NCBI GenBank assembly: GCA_019635735.1
Contig: JAHBYX010000001.1
Coordinates: 310,001 to 374,000, forward strand
DNA: 64,000 bases
Source: Mesorhizobium sp.
GTDB taxonomy: Bacteria; Pseudomonadota; Alphaproteobacteria; Rhizobiales; Rhizobiaceae
Direction of reading: 5' to 3'
Positions 50,107 to 57,271 of the stretch are shown here, piece after piece (the first letter of the stretch is position 1; the number at the start of each line of letters is the position of its first letter). The translations under genes and the position numbers were made by a program. The notes below the pieces were generated by a model. That model saw nothing but the letters and a program-made list of their open reading frames with translations, was not told the DNA's origin and did no database searches.

Positions 50107-51120
50107 TCAGCTGACCGGCAGCAGCCAAGCGACATCGGTGCGCGCGGCAATCGCAGAGCTGCGCAAGCGTTTCACGCTGAAGCGCACATCGGCCTTCATC
50201 GCGGTTGCGCCGGACTGCCACAATGAGACCAGCGCGGCCGCAGTCGGCACCGTCGAAGATCCCGTCGCCTCGTCCAGCATTTCGAGCGCGGCCTGTCCGC
50301 TCACATCGAACTCGATCCCTTCGAGCGCCGCTGCGATCTCCGCGCCGTTGACGAGATAAATCGTACCGGCGGGAATTGTCGTTCCAACCAGCGCTGGCAG
50401 GTTCAGCAGCTCGCCACCCAACGGGGACATGCTTCCCGCTTCGTCGAGAAGCGCGGCTGCGGTCGCGACATCGGCCGCCATGATCCAGAAAAGCGACCCA
50501 GCTCCATTGACGTTCACCTCTCCGAGAAGGGCGCGGAGATCCTGCAGCATGGAGGCACGGTCGTTGCCAACGCTCGGCTCAATCGCAGTCGAGCTGTCGA
50601 CGATCGATGCGAAAAACGCTTCGTCGACCGCATCGGCGACCGCATCTCGCAAAGCGTTGTTGACCAGCGTCAGCGCGGCGGGATCGCTGTTTCGGGCGAC
50701 TTCGTTCGTCACGGCGACGATGGCCGTCGCCGTCTGCGGCAGAAGAGGCGGAACATTCAACGTCAAACGGCTGATCGGGCGGGCGGCACCCTCGCCAGTC
50801 GTCCACGCGCTCGCGTTCAGCGAAACGACTCCCAGATGGGTTCGGGCGGGGACGCGGCGGAGACCCTGATCCCAGAGTCTGAAAAAGACGGAACGGGTGC
50901 GCATCGCGCCGAAAAATGCGGTTGACGCGATACGCCAGTCGCTCAGCGCTTCACCAAAACTGCCGTCGCTCAGACCACCGGCGCCGACAGCGCGTTCTAG
51001 GATCCGCAGCGCGCGCCCGGGCGCGCCATGCTTCATCGCCAGCGCTCGGGCCATGAAGGGATCGCCGGCACTGGCAAGCATCGCCTTCGCAACCGCAGGC
51101 AGCACAAGATGATCGTCCAT
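50107..51120 (-). CDS. Phage major capsid protein (HK97-fold type)
   Basis: A 337-residue protein resembling HK97-type major capsid proteins annotated in rhizobial elements: an N-terminal helical segment (delta-like, ~1-70), then the E-loop/P-domain region (FRLWDQGLRRVPARTHLG), and the A-domain pattern FFASIVDSSTAI ... VNGAGSLFWIMAADVATAAA ... MSPLGGELLNLPALVGTTIP AGT (quoted in parts). No head protease or portal gene is next to it. ATG at 51120, with MDDHLVLPAVAKAML; a longer frame upstream overlaps AT-rich regulatory sequence. Confidence 0.8.
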   Translation of the reverse strand: MDDHLVLPAVAKAMLASAGDPFMARALAMKHGAPGRALRILERAVGAGGLSDGSFGEALSDWRIASTAFFGAMRTRSVFFRLWDQGLRRVPARTHLGVVSLNASAWTTGEGAARPISRLTLNVPPLLPQTATAIVAVTNEVARNSDPAALTLVNNALRDAVADAVDEAFFASIVDSSTAIEPSVGNDRASMLQDLRALLGEVNVNGAGSLFWIMAADVATAAALLDEAGSMSPLGGELLNLPALVGTTIPAGTIYLVNGAEIAAALEGIEFDVSGQAALEMLDEATGSSTVPTAAALVSLWQSGATAMKADVRFSVKRLRSSAIAARTDVAWLLPVS

Positions 51121-51159
51121 CGCAAATCTCCTATTGAAGTTCAGGAGATATCCGGGACG

Positions 51160-51183
51160 AAACGCGACCGAGCAAACGCGACC
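51160..51183. repeat. Direct repeats upstream of the capsid gene
   Basis: AAACGCGACC occurs at 51160-51169 and 51174-51183, 14 bp apart, with an inverted partial copy GGTTTCGCG near 51201-51209. It lies 40 bp upstream of the capsid start and could be an activator or repressor site for the capsid operon. Confidence 0.4.
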
Positions 51184-51314
51184 AATCAAAATTTTTGAAT
51201 GGTTTCGCGCATGTTTCTGTAGAAATCGGGAATTCGCGATTACGCCTAATACTAGCGAAGCTAGCCACGGCGGGTTCCCGATGGGACCGATCGGCTAGCT
51301 AGAGGTGGCCGCGG

Positions 51315-51788
51315 TCAGAGAATACGCAGCGCTGCTTCCCGGTCGATATCGAAGTCGACCCACTTGATATCCCGGTAGAGCCCGCCGACCATCGCAGCCT
51401 CCGGTGGGTAGAGGATGTCGATATAGGTGACAGCGGCGACCATGTCGTAGAACGGCTTCACCAGCTCGGGCCGGGTCCGGCCGATCTCGCCGGCGATCTC
51501 CTTCACCGCATCCTCCAGAATGTCCAGCCAGTTCTCCAGATCGGCGGCAACACGATCCGAGGCGATCCGGCGCAGCTTGGCGAAGGCGGTGCGAAGCTCC
51601 CACTCGTCCATGGTTTCCCGGTAGGAGAGGCCGCGATCACGAGCGTTCGCCATGAACCCCTCGTAACGGCGCTGCCGGCCACCGTCCAGATTGTACAAAT
51701 CGTACAACGCGTCGATGAGCTTCGGGAAAAGCAGGAGGCCGATGCCGCCCAACAGAAAAACGAGAATGCCGATATCGTAGCCGTCCAT
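51315..51788 (-). CDS. Hypothetical single-pass membrane protein
   Basis: A 157-residue protein with one N-terminal transmembrane helix (YDIGILVFLLGGIGLLLFP) and a soluble, helical, acidic domain (residues 40-157; ELRTAFAKLRRIASDRVAAD, then LENWLDILEDAVKEIAGEIG). Strong ribosome site GAGGTGAGGC before ATG 51788. No family recognised. Confidence 0.7.
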   Translation of the reverse strand: MDGYDIGILVFLLGGIGLLLFPKLIDALYDLYNLDGGRQRRYEGFMANARDRGLSYRETMDEWELRTAFAKLRRIASDRVAADLENWLDILEDAVKEIAGEIGRTRPELVKPFYDMVAAVTYIDILYPPEAAMVGGLYRDIKWVDFDIDREAALRIL

Positions 51789-51880
51789 GCCTCACCTCAC
51801 TTCCTGTGCGCCGAGATAATGATGGCAGGTGAGAATCTACGAATCGAGCTGGCGGCGGTCAATATAGAAACCGTACCGCT

Positions 51881-52195
51881 TCAGCCCGTTTTTAATCTCC
51901 ATCCTTCTCCGTTACGCTTTTCTCTTTCAAAGTATCTCTTTGCTGTCGGCATATGAACTACAAATCGCCCACCAACTCTGACCACGAAGCCATATTTCTT
52001 GCCCGCCTTTCGAATCGTGTCTTGTGGATAGTTCAGTCGCTCGGATGCTGTTGCTGTATCGCACCATTCATCGCTTGATGGCTCCTCCTTATCGACAATT
52101 GGCGCTACGTACTTTGCTAACTCGCTCCGCGCCTCGGCAATCTTGGCGATGACCAAGTCGATATCGTTGAGAATTTCGCGAAAATCTGGGGGCAT
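51881..52195 (-). CDS. Probable DNA-binding protein (HTH-like, 104 aa)
   Basis: The C-terminal half reads CDTATASERLNYPQDTIRKA then GKKYGFVVRVGGRFVVHMPT, which has the shape of an AlpA/MerR-like winged helix that inspects DNA. The N-terminal half is a helix pair. It may act as a regulator or excisionase. AT-rich, island-like composition. Confidence 0.6.
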   Translation of the reverse strand: MPPDFREILNDIDLVIAKIAEARSELAKYVAPIVDKEEPSSDEWCDTATASERLNYPQDTIRKAGKKYGFVVRVGGRFVVHMPTAKRYFEREKRNGEGWRLKTG

Positions 52196-52240
52196 TGTTC
52201 ATCCAATACTGGAGGGAATTTTTTTGTTTTTTTCTATGTA

Positions 52241-52540
52241 TCAGGACGCTTCGCCCTCGTCGGGAGCGTAGTGATAGGAGATCCGCTGCATTTCGTTCCG
52301 GACAGCGGACCAAAACATACTCAGCTGGCGGTCCTGCTCTTCCGCGGTAAGGTTGTATCGAGAGAGATTCTTGCGGAGAGCATCATCGACCAGACAGTGG
52401 TAATGGTCGGAATGCTTGGCGGTGGTCTTCTCCAGCATCTTCATGGCGACATCCCGGATCCGGCCGACACGACGGTTGAGCGGAAACGGCAGTATGCGGC
52501 ACGGAGGCGGAGCCCAGGTGAAAAGATCGGGGTCAGACAT
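52241..52540 (-). CDS. DUF6074 family protein
   Basis: A 99-residue protein starting MSDPDLFTWAPPPCRILPFP, then NRRVGRIRDVAMKMLEKT and a C-terminal helix pair ending in RISYHYAPDEGEAS. This layout (an N-terminal LFxW.PPxxxIxFPL motif) is the DUF6074 family, found beside rhizobial phage and plasmid genes. Function unknown. GGAGG 8 bases before ATG 52540. Confidence 0.72.
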   Translation of the reverse strand: MSDPDLFTWAPPPCRILPFPLNRRVGRIRDVAMKMLEKTTAKHSDHYHCLVDDALRKNLSRYNLTAEEQDRQLSMFWSAVRNEMQRISYHYAPDEGEAS

Positions 52541-52678
52541 CGTAGCCCCCTCCCAAAATATAAGAGATAGTTCCCATTGGGGCACCGGGAGACATGCACG
52601 AATGGGAACCGGCAACGGCCAATTCGATGCTGGAATGGGAACCGTGCTCATGCAGAAAAGGGAACTGGGGGGCTATTT

Positions 52679-53131
52679 TCATGCCGCCCTCCTTTTCACC
52701 GCCTTGGCACCGGCCGCGTCTTCCGCCTTGAACGCGGCAACGATGGTCATTGCACGCTCCTTGGTGATTGACTTCCATTCGTCTGTCGGCGCAGCGGCTC
52801 CCTTGGCGGGGACATAAGTCAGCCGGTAGCGGTTCGGCGGTCTCAAATCTCCAGTTAGCTCGCCATCCTGAACAACTTCCAACAGGCCAAGCTTCTCCCC
52901 CAGCTGGCAGGCAGACTTGATCGAGCGGCGGGAGACGCCGGCGGCAACGATTTGCTGGTAGGAAACAAACAGAAACCCGTTCTCCTGACCGCCATGGCGG
53001 AGGTGCTCAATCTCCAGCCTTTCGAGAATGGTCCGGAGCGGGCGCGGCGCGCGTTGCCACGCCGGGCTAAGAAGCAATTCAAGCCGGTGGGGGACAAAAG
53101 CAGTCAACCAACTGCGCTTCGATTTGGCCAA
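52679..53131 (-). CDS. Winged-helix replication/regulatory protein
   Basis: A 150-residue protein. RTILERLEIEHLRHGGQENG then FLFVSYQQIVAAGVSRRSIK is a winged-helix pattern as in small replication initiators and MarR-like plasmid proteins; it ends in a basic alanine-rich tail. The start is TTG at 53131, with GGAGG 8 bases upstream, directly after the stop of the preceding small gene, so it is translationally coupled. Confidence 0.65.
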   Translation of the reverse strand: MAKSKRSWLTAFVPHRLELLLSPAWQRAPRPLRTILERLEIEHLRHGGQENGFLFVSYQQIVAAGVSRRSIKSACQLGEKLGLLEVVQDGELTGDLRPPNRYRLTYVPAKGAAAPTDEWKSITKERAMTIVAAFKAEDAAGAKAVKRRAA

Positions 53132-53353
53132 CTATCGGTCCTCCAGTAATTCAATGTCAGGAAGCCTTGCGGGGCTCGCGGCGATCGCGCCCGCGACGGG
53201 GACGACGGTAGGCGCATCCATGAGATTGGGCTGAAAAGGGGCTCTCACGCTGGGGAGCAGCAGCCACGCGAAATCGTCAAAGCCGGTGACGACCGCGCGG
53301 GATATCTGCTCCAACTCCGCGTCGGCGCAAAACGGAACAAACGAGAGGTTCAT
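53132..53353 (-). CDS. Small hypothetical protein (73 aa)
   Basis: Encodes MNLSFVPFCADAELEQISRA and SVRAPFQPNLMDAPTVVPVAG. Its 3' end carries the ribosome site of the next gene, whose TTG start follows the TAG stop without a gap, which supports its being real. No recognised domain. Confidence 0.5.
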   Translation of the reverse strand: MNLSFVPFCADAELEQISRAVVTGFDDFAWLLLPSVRAPFQPNLMDAPTVVPVAGAIAASPARLPDIELLEDR

Positions 53354-53363
53354 CCCTGAAGAC

Positions 53364-53597
53364 TCAAGAGCCCGCGCTCGACGTGATGCGGCGAGACCCC
53401 GACGCCTTTGCGCGCCGTCTCTCCCAGTCGACCACGGCGGCCTCGCGGAAATAATTGCGACCGCCGATCACCATCTCCGGATCCGGGAAGGCGACATCCG
53501 GATCATGGCGCCAACGATGAACTGTCATTGCGGAGACGCCGTACCGCCTGAGGATTTCCGGTCCTGAGAGAAAACGGTCGACGGTTTCTGAATTCAT
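53364..53597 (-). CDS. AlpA-like/MerR-type DNA-binding regulator
   Basis: A 77-residue protein with the AlpA-type sequence RFLSGPEILRRYGVSAMTVH then RWRHDPDVAFPDPEMVIGGR, and NYFREAAVVDWERRR: the winged-helix pattern used by AlpA and excisionases. GAGGAGG lies 8 bases before ATG 53597. In P4 and many satellites AlpA activates the replication/excision genes; it heads the small operon here. Confidence 0.8.
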   Translation of the reverse strand: MNSETVDRFLSGPEILRRYGVSAMTVHRWRHDPDVAFPDPEMVIGGRNYFREAAVVDWERRRAKASGSRRITSSAGS

Positions 53598-53689
53598 TGG
53601 ATTGGCCTCCTCGGTTAAGGTTGAGGCCTTCCAATATTCACGTGGCGTAACGCAGCGCAAAAGTGCGTTTGAAACCGCCGGTGGCTATC

Positions 53690-54400
53690 TCAAACGGTTA
53701 AGAAGCGTTCCGGGCCGAAGTGAGGATCACGTTCCGCGCGATCACGCGACCGTTTGATAAAGCTGCCGATTGCTGTCGGGGTTCTTTCTGCTTGTGTAAT
53801 GAAACTGGCATTTTCGGACATCGCAGAGATGAACGCTATAATCGGCCCACGAACTTCCCCACGGATCGGATCATCGGTCATCGTCAGCGGCCGACCTAGG
53901 TCATGATACCAAAAGGACATTAGCGCTAACCAAAAGATATACCGCCGGAGCGGGGCGCGGTTTCCGAGATCTTTGCGATCAGCAACCCTTGCCTCGTAGT
54001 GCCGTATCGAATGATCATCATGTTCGATCAGCGCTGTTAGCATCGCCTCGAATGTGGACGCTGATATCGTCCCCGGCGTTGCTGCTAGTGGTTCCCCATC
54101 GGGATTCGGTGGCTGCGGATAGTATGAGTAGGCGTTGCCACGAGGCATGAATTGCGTCCCGGGCAACGCGCGGAACTCTCTAAGTGCGGACCTAAAAACT
54201 TCGCGGCGGGCGCGGAGACGGTCTACTTCTTTGCGGTCCTGTTCAGATGGAAGTTCGAACCGTCTCGCCAGATGGATTTTCGCACATAGCGTGAATACCT
54301 CTTCGGCTGGGATTTCGAAGCGGGTGACGATCTCTGCCAGTCTCTCCGTAGGGACGACATCGCTGATCCATGCGGCCTCGTCCGAGTGTATCGCGTTCAT
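53690..54400 (-). CDS. Integrase-partner protein of unknown function
   Basis: A 236-residue protein that starts (ATG 54400) 4 bp inside the end of the integrase gene, so the two are co-translated. It is mostly helical; visible stretches are WISDVVPTERLAEIVTRFEI and YYPQPPNPDGEPL. No motif I can name. Its tight coupling to the integrase suggests a role in integration, excision or maintenance of the island. Confidence 0.7.
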   Translation of the reverse strand: MNAIHSDEAAWISDVVPTERLAEIVTRFEIPAEEVFTLCAKIHLARRFELPSEQDRKEVDRLRARREVFRSALREFRALPGTQFMPRGNAYSYYPQPPNPDGEPLAATPGTISASTFEAMLTALIEHDDHSIRHYEARVADRKDLGNRAPLRRYIFWLALMSFWYHDLGRPLTMTDDPIRGEVRGPIIAFISAMSENASFITQAERTPTAIGSFIKRSRDRAERDPHFGPERFLTV

Positions 54401-55743
54401 CTGGCGCCACCGCGCAGCATCACAACATTGTCCGGAACCTCCGATGTAAGTGCAATCAGATAGTCCGCCCAAGCATTAAGCGCCCGACGCTTCTGATCGT
54501 TAAAATCGTGACGCTGATAGACCCCCACAATGCCGGCGAAGCTGCCTGACGTATGATTAAGAATCTTTTCGACGACCGGCAGGTTGATATCGAGTCCGGC
54601 CATCCGCGACGCCATTGTGCGACGAAGATCATGGAGGGTCCAGCGCGGTGCCGTCTCGATTTTCTTGGGATCTTTGCCTCTATCCTCAGCCTCTTTTCGA
54701 GCGATTTTCAGCATTGCCAAGTCAAGTCTATCCTTCGCCCGCGAATAGCCAGAAACCGATCCATCGCCTGTCGTCGTGAATACAAATCCCTTCTTCCCAA
54801 TGGTGTGAATGCTGTTGATCGTTTCGATGGCGAGCTGCGACATTGGTACTTCATGGGCTGTATCGTTCTTCGCACGCTCCCTCGGGATCTGCCAACTAGG
54901 CGCGGCGCCTGTCAGGTGCAGCTCCTTCCGCATCATTCCGGCGACTTCTTCGCGTCGCTGGCCGGTAATAAGCAACAATCGAAACATCGGACCGAATGGC
55001 TGGCCTAGCGTTGCGGTCGCCTTCCAAAATAGCTTGATTTCCTCGTCAGTCAGAACGCGGTCGCGCGATATTTCCGCCGAAGGCGGCTTGACTCCAGTGC
55101 AGGGAGAATTGGGGATCACATCCCTATCTTCCAGCCGGCCGAAGAACTTCCTTAGTGTCGCAAATACCCGATTTGCCGAGACTGGCGAGCCCCGGTCTAC
55201 GATCCTGTCGAGCAACTCGATGACATCTCGCTTCGTAATCTCTTTCACGCTGCGATCTCCCCACGATGGGAGTATGTCTGCCTTGAACTGTCGCTCCACC
55301 TCCCGCCAAGATCGATTTCGCGGCTTGCAATAGCGTTCGATGAATTCCGCCGCATGCGTCCGGACGTGGTCCTTCTTTGCCGCGTTCGGATCAGCTGCCT
55401 CCGCCGCAGCAGCCTTCTCTGCCTTCTTGACCTCTACCGGGTCCTTCCCTTCGGCAATGAATTGAAGCGCTGCCCTTGCCGCGGCCCGCGCTTCGACAAG
55501 CGTCATCGCCATACCCAAAGCCGGCTCCCCGGTTGCCGGTTCGCTTCTCTCCAATAGAACGGTTCCGAGGGTGAGCTTTTTCGGAACTCCACCTCGTCGA
55601 TAGCGCAAAGCCCAGCTCTTCTTTCCGCTGGGCTGGACCACCAGATAAAGTCCCGGAAGTGCGCCGTCGCCGATTTCGCGGCGCTTCGTCGGGTCCGGTA
55701 ACGCCGATTTTACACCCAATTGGGTGAGCACTTTTCCAGCCAT
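54397..55743 (-). CDS. P4-type tyrosine integrase
   Basis: A 448-residue tyrosine recombinase with the N-terminal DUF4102/arm-binding region (MAGKVLTQLGVKSALPDPTK to ~90), a SAM-like core-binding domain (~125-215), and the catalytic domain. Catalytic residues are R263 (ITGQRREEV), K292, H371 and R374 (LHDLRRTMASR), H397 (ILNHTSGS) and Y409 (GVYQRHDF). It recombines the island at the tRNA-Pro 3' end. Start ATG 55743, ~170 bp from attR, as usual. Confidence 0.94.
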   Translation of the reverse strand: MAGKVLTQLGVKSALPDPTKRREIGDGALPGLYLVVQPSGKKSWALRYRRGGVPKKLTLGTVLLERSEPATGEPALGMAMTLVEARAAARAALQFIAEGKDPVEVKKAEKAAAAEAADPNAAKKDHVRTHAAEFIERYCKPRNRSWREVERQFKADILPSWGDRSVKEITKRDVIELLDRIVDRGSPVSANRVFATLRKFFGRLEDRDVIPNSPCTGVKPPSAEISRDRVLTDEEIKLFWKATATLGQPFGPMFRLLLITGQRREEVAGMMRKELHLTGAAPSWQIPRERAKNDTAHEVPMSQLAIETINSIHTIGKKGFVFTTTGDGSVSGYSRAKDRLDLAMLKIARKEAEDRGKDPKKIETAPRWTLHDLRRTMASRMAGLDINLPVVEKILNHTSGSFAGIVGVYQRHDFNDQKRRALNAWADYLIALTSEVPDNVVMLRGGAR

Positions 55744-55756
55744 CAAGTGCCCTCTG

Positions 55757-55801
55757 GGGTAACAAGGGGTAACAAATAGGGCTTGTTAGCCACCGTTACC
55801 C
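55757..55801. repeat. Candidate integrase arm sites, right end
   Basis: GGGTAAC at 55757-55763 and 55767-55773 (10 bp apart, in GGGGTAACA context), with the inverse GTTACCC at 55795-55801. They lie between the integrase start and attR. The same heptamer in the left end suggests a common binding protein. Confidence 0.5.
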
Positions 55802-55915
55802 TGTGTTAGTAACTTTACCAAACGCTATTCATCTTTCGTTGGAAATGCAATACGTATGGTGGTCATATCTCGGTTTGGATCACCTGATTTGTTATGCGCC
55901 GTGAAGCGCGGTAAA

Positions 55916-55965
55916 CTGATTTGGGATCAGGGGGTCGCAGGTTCAAGTCCTGCCACTCCGACCAT
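55916..55965 (+). repeat. attR (50-bp direct repeat, tRNA-Pro 3' end)
   Basis: Runs from CTGATTTGGGATCAGG to CACTCCGACCAT with one change from attL (GGTTCAAG). It lacks the tRNA 5' half, so it is not a working tRNA gene. Confidence 0.92.
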
Positions 55966-56028
55966 TCCCCTCATGCCATTTTGCTGACATACGGGCGGGC
56001 AAGAACTGGCCGATGTCGGGAGCCGGCG

Positions 56029-56568
56029 ATGTCTGGACGCAAGAGCATCCATAGCGCATGCGCCGAGGCGGGCGCCCTGCGCGGCCGGCCCGGCGCGCTT
56101 CTCCTCGCTGCGGCGATGGCCCTCTTTCCGCTTCACCGCGCCACTGCTGCGATGACGATCGACGGCGATGCGCAGGCGCTGACAGTGACCGTCTCCGAGG
56201 TCACGCGCCGGGAAGTGACGGACGAGATCGCCAGGCGTTTCGGTTTCGAGATTTCCGGCCCGGTCCTCGACGACGCGCCGGTCAACGGCCGCTTCCGCGG
56301 CGACCTCGGTGACGTGCTGGGCGCGATCCTCACCGCCAATTCCTTCCTCATCGTCTACGAGGGCGGCAGGCCGGCGAGGCTGCTCCTGTCCGACCGGGGC
56401 CAGGGCGGCGAGGCGCCGGTCGACCCGACCATGCGCTCGCTGCAGCCGAATGCGGGCATCGCGCCCGAGGTGCCGGGCGAAGGGACCTATGACGGCCAGG
56501 TCGTCGATCCCTCCATGCAGGGCGTGCCCTTCGGCGGAGAGCCCCAGCCGCCGGAACCGGAGCTCTAG
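56029..56568 (+). CDS. Secreted STN-like domain protein
   Basis: A 179-residue protein with a signal peptide (hydrophobic core GALLLAAAMALFPLH, cleavage near ATA). The mature part resembles a secretin/TonB short N-terminal (STN) domain: VTVSEVTRREVTDEIARRFG, FEISGPVLDDAPVNGRFRGD and LGAILTANSFLIVYEG. A proline-rich acidic tail follows. ATG 56029. Its stop TAG shares bases with the convergent hda stop. Confidence 0.72.
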   Translation: MSGRKSIHSACAEAGALRGRPGALLLAAAMALFPLHRATAAMTIDGDAQALTVTVSEVTRREVTDEIARRFGFEISGPVLDDAPVNGRFRGDLGDVLGAILTANSFLIVYEGGRPARLLLSDRGQGGEAPVDPTMRSLQPNAGIAPEVPGEGTYDGQVVDPSMQGVPFGGEPQPPEPEL

Positions 56569-57266
56569 AGGCCGAGGTCGCCCTGCCCGGCATCGACGGC
56601 GCCGATGATCTCCGCGGCAAGCGCACGCGTGATCCTGGTCTTGCGCGACAGCGCCGCCTGGTCCAGCCGCTCGACCACGTTCATCGCCGTCGACAGCGAC
56701 CGCTCGATCCGGTTGACGACGTAGCTGACCACATGCGGCTCCACCTGCACCTGCCGGTCGGCGAACAGTTTCGTCACGACGGCGGTCAGGAGCAGATCGT
56801 CCGGCTCCGCGATCTCGACGATCGTTGCCGCCTTCAGCCGCGACGCCAGATCCGGCAGGCTGACGCCCCAGGCCGCCGGAAAGCGCCGCGAGGTAAGCAG
56901 CACATGGCCGCCGCCCTCGCGCGCGGCATTGATCAGGTGGAACAGGCCGGTCTCGTCGATCAAGCCCTCGACTCCGTCGACCAGCACGGCTCCGCCCGAG
57001 GCGGCCAGCGAAATCGCGTCCGGGCCGATGCGGCGCGGATCGGCCGCGCTCGCATGCGCCGTCTCGGTCCAGATCGCGGCGAGATGCGACTTGCCCGACC
57101 CGGCGGGGCCTGCGAGCACGACGACCGGCGTCTGCCAGTCCGGCCAGCGGTCGATCAGTGCTATCGCCGCCGCGTTCGCGCCGGTGACGACCAACTCGTC
57201 GCGGGACATTCCCGGTCCCCGCGCGAGATCGAGCGGCAGCTGGGCGGATGGGTGCTCGTCGGTCAT
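56565..57266 (-). CDS. hdaA: Hda/DnaA regulatory inactivator-type AAA+ protein
   Basis: A 233-residue DnaA-like AAA+ protein without DnaA's DNA-binding domain. Walker A is VVLAGPAGSGKSHLAAIW; the Walker-B-like AVLVDGVEGL and sensor region HVLLTSRRFPAAW follow; the C-terminal lid ends NRIERSLSTAMNVVERLDQ. The N-terminus SAQLPLDL is the clamp-binding motif (QLPLDL) by which Hda docks on the sliding clamp to stimulate DnaA-ATP hydrolysis. ATG 57266, 5 bp after the AI-2E permease gene. Confidence 0.93.
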   Translation of the reverse strand: MTDEHPSAQLPLDLARGPGMSRDELVVTGANAAAIALIDRWPDWQTPVVVLAGPAGSGKSHLAAIWTETAHASAADPRRIGPDAISLAASGGAVLVDGVEGLIDETGLFHLINAAREGGGHVLLTSRRFPAAWGVSLPDLASRLKAATIVEIAEPDDLLLTAVVTKLFADRQVQVEPHVVSYVVNRIERSLSTAMNVVERLDQAALSRKTRITRALAAEIIGAVDAGQGDLGL

Positions 57267-57271
57267 CGCGC

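Larger units (their letters stand above)
44681..55965. mobile_element. Integrative island in tRNA-Pro, phage-satellite-like
   Basis: About 11.2 kb bounded by 50-bp direct repeats of the tRNA-Pro 3' end, with a P4-type integrase next to attR, candidate arm sites at both ends, an AlpA-like regulator, small DNA-binding genes, and a lone HK97-type capsid gene. No large terminase, portal, protease or tail genes are present, so it is not a full prophage; a satellite that uses a helper phage, or a decayed prophage, are the alternatives. The left third carries a DprA/SMF-phosphoribosyltransferase pair and a HEPN-motif protein, possible defence cargo. Base composition is lower in GC than the flanks. 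Confidence 0.85.

Noticed and set aside
55921..55965. Second tRNA-Pro gene
   Set aside because: Only the 3' half is present; the acceptor 5' strand and D-arm are missing, so it is the attR repeat.
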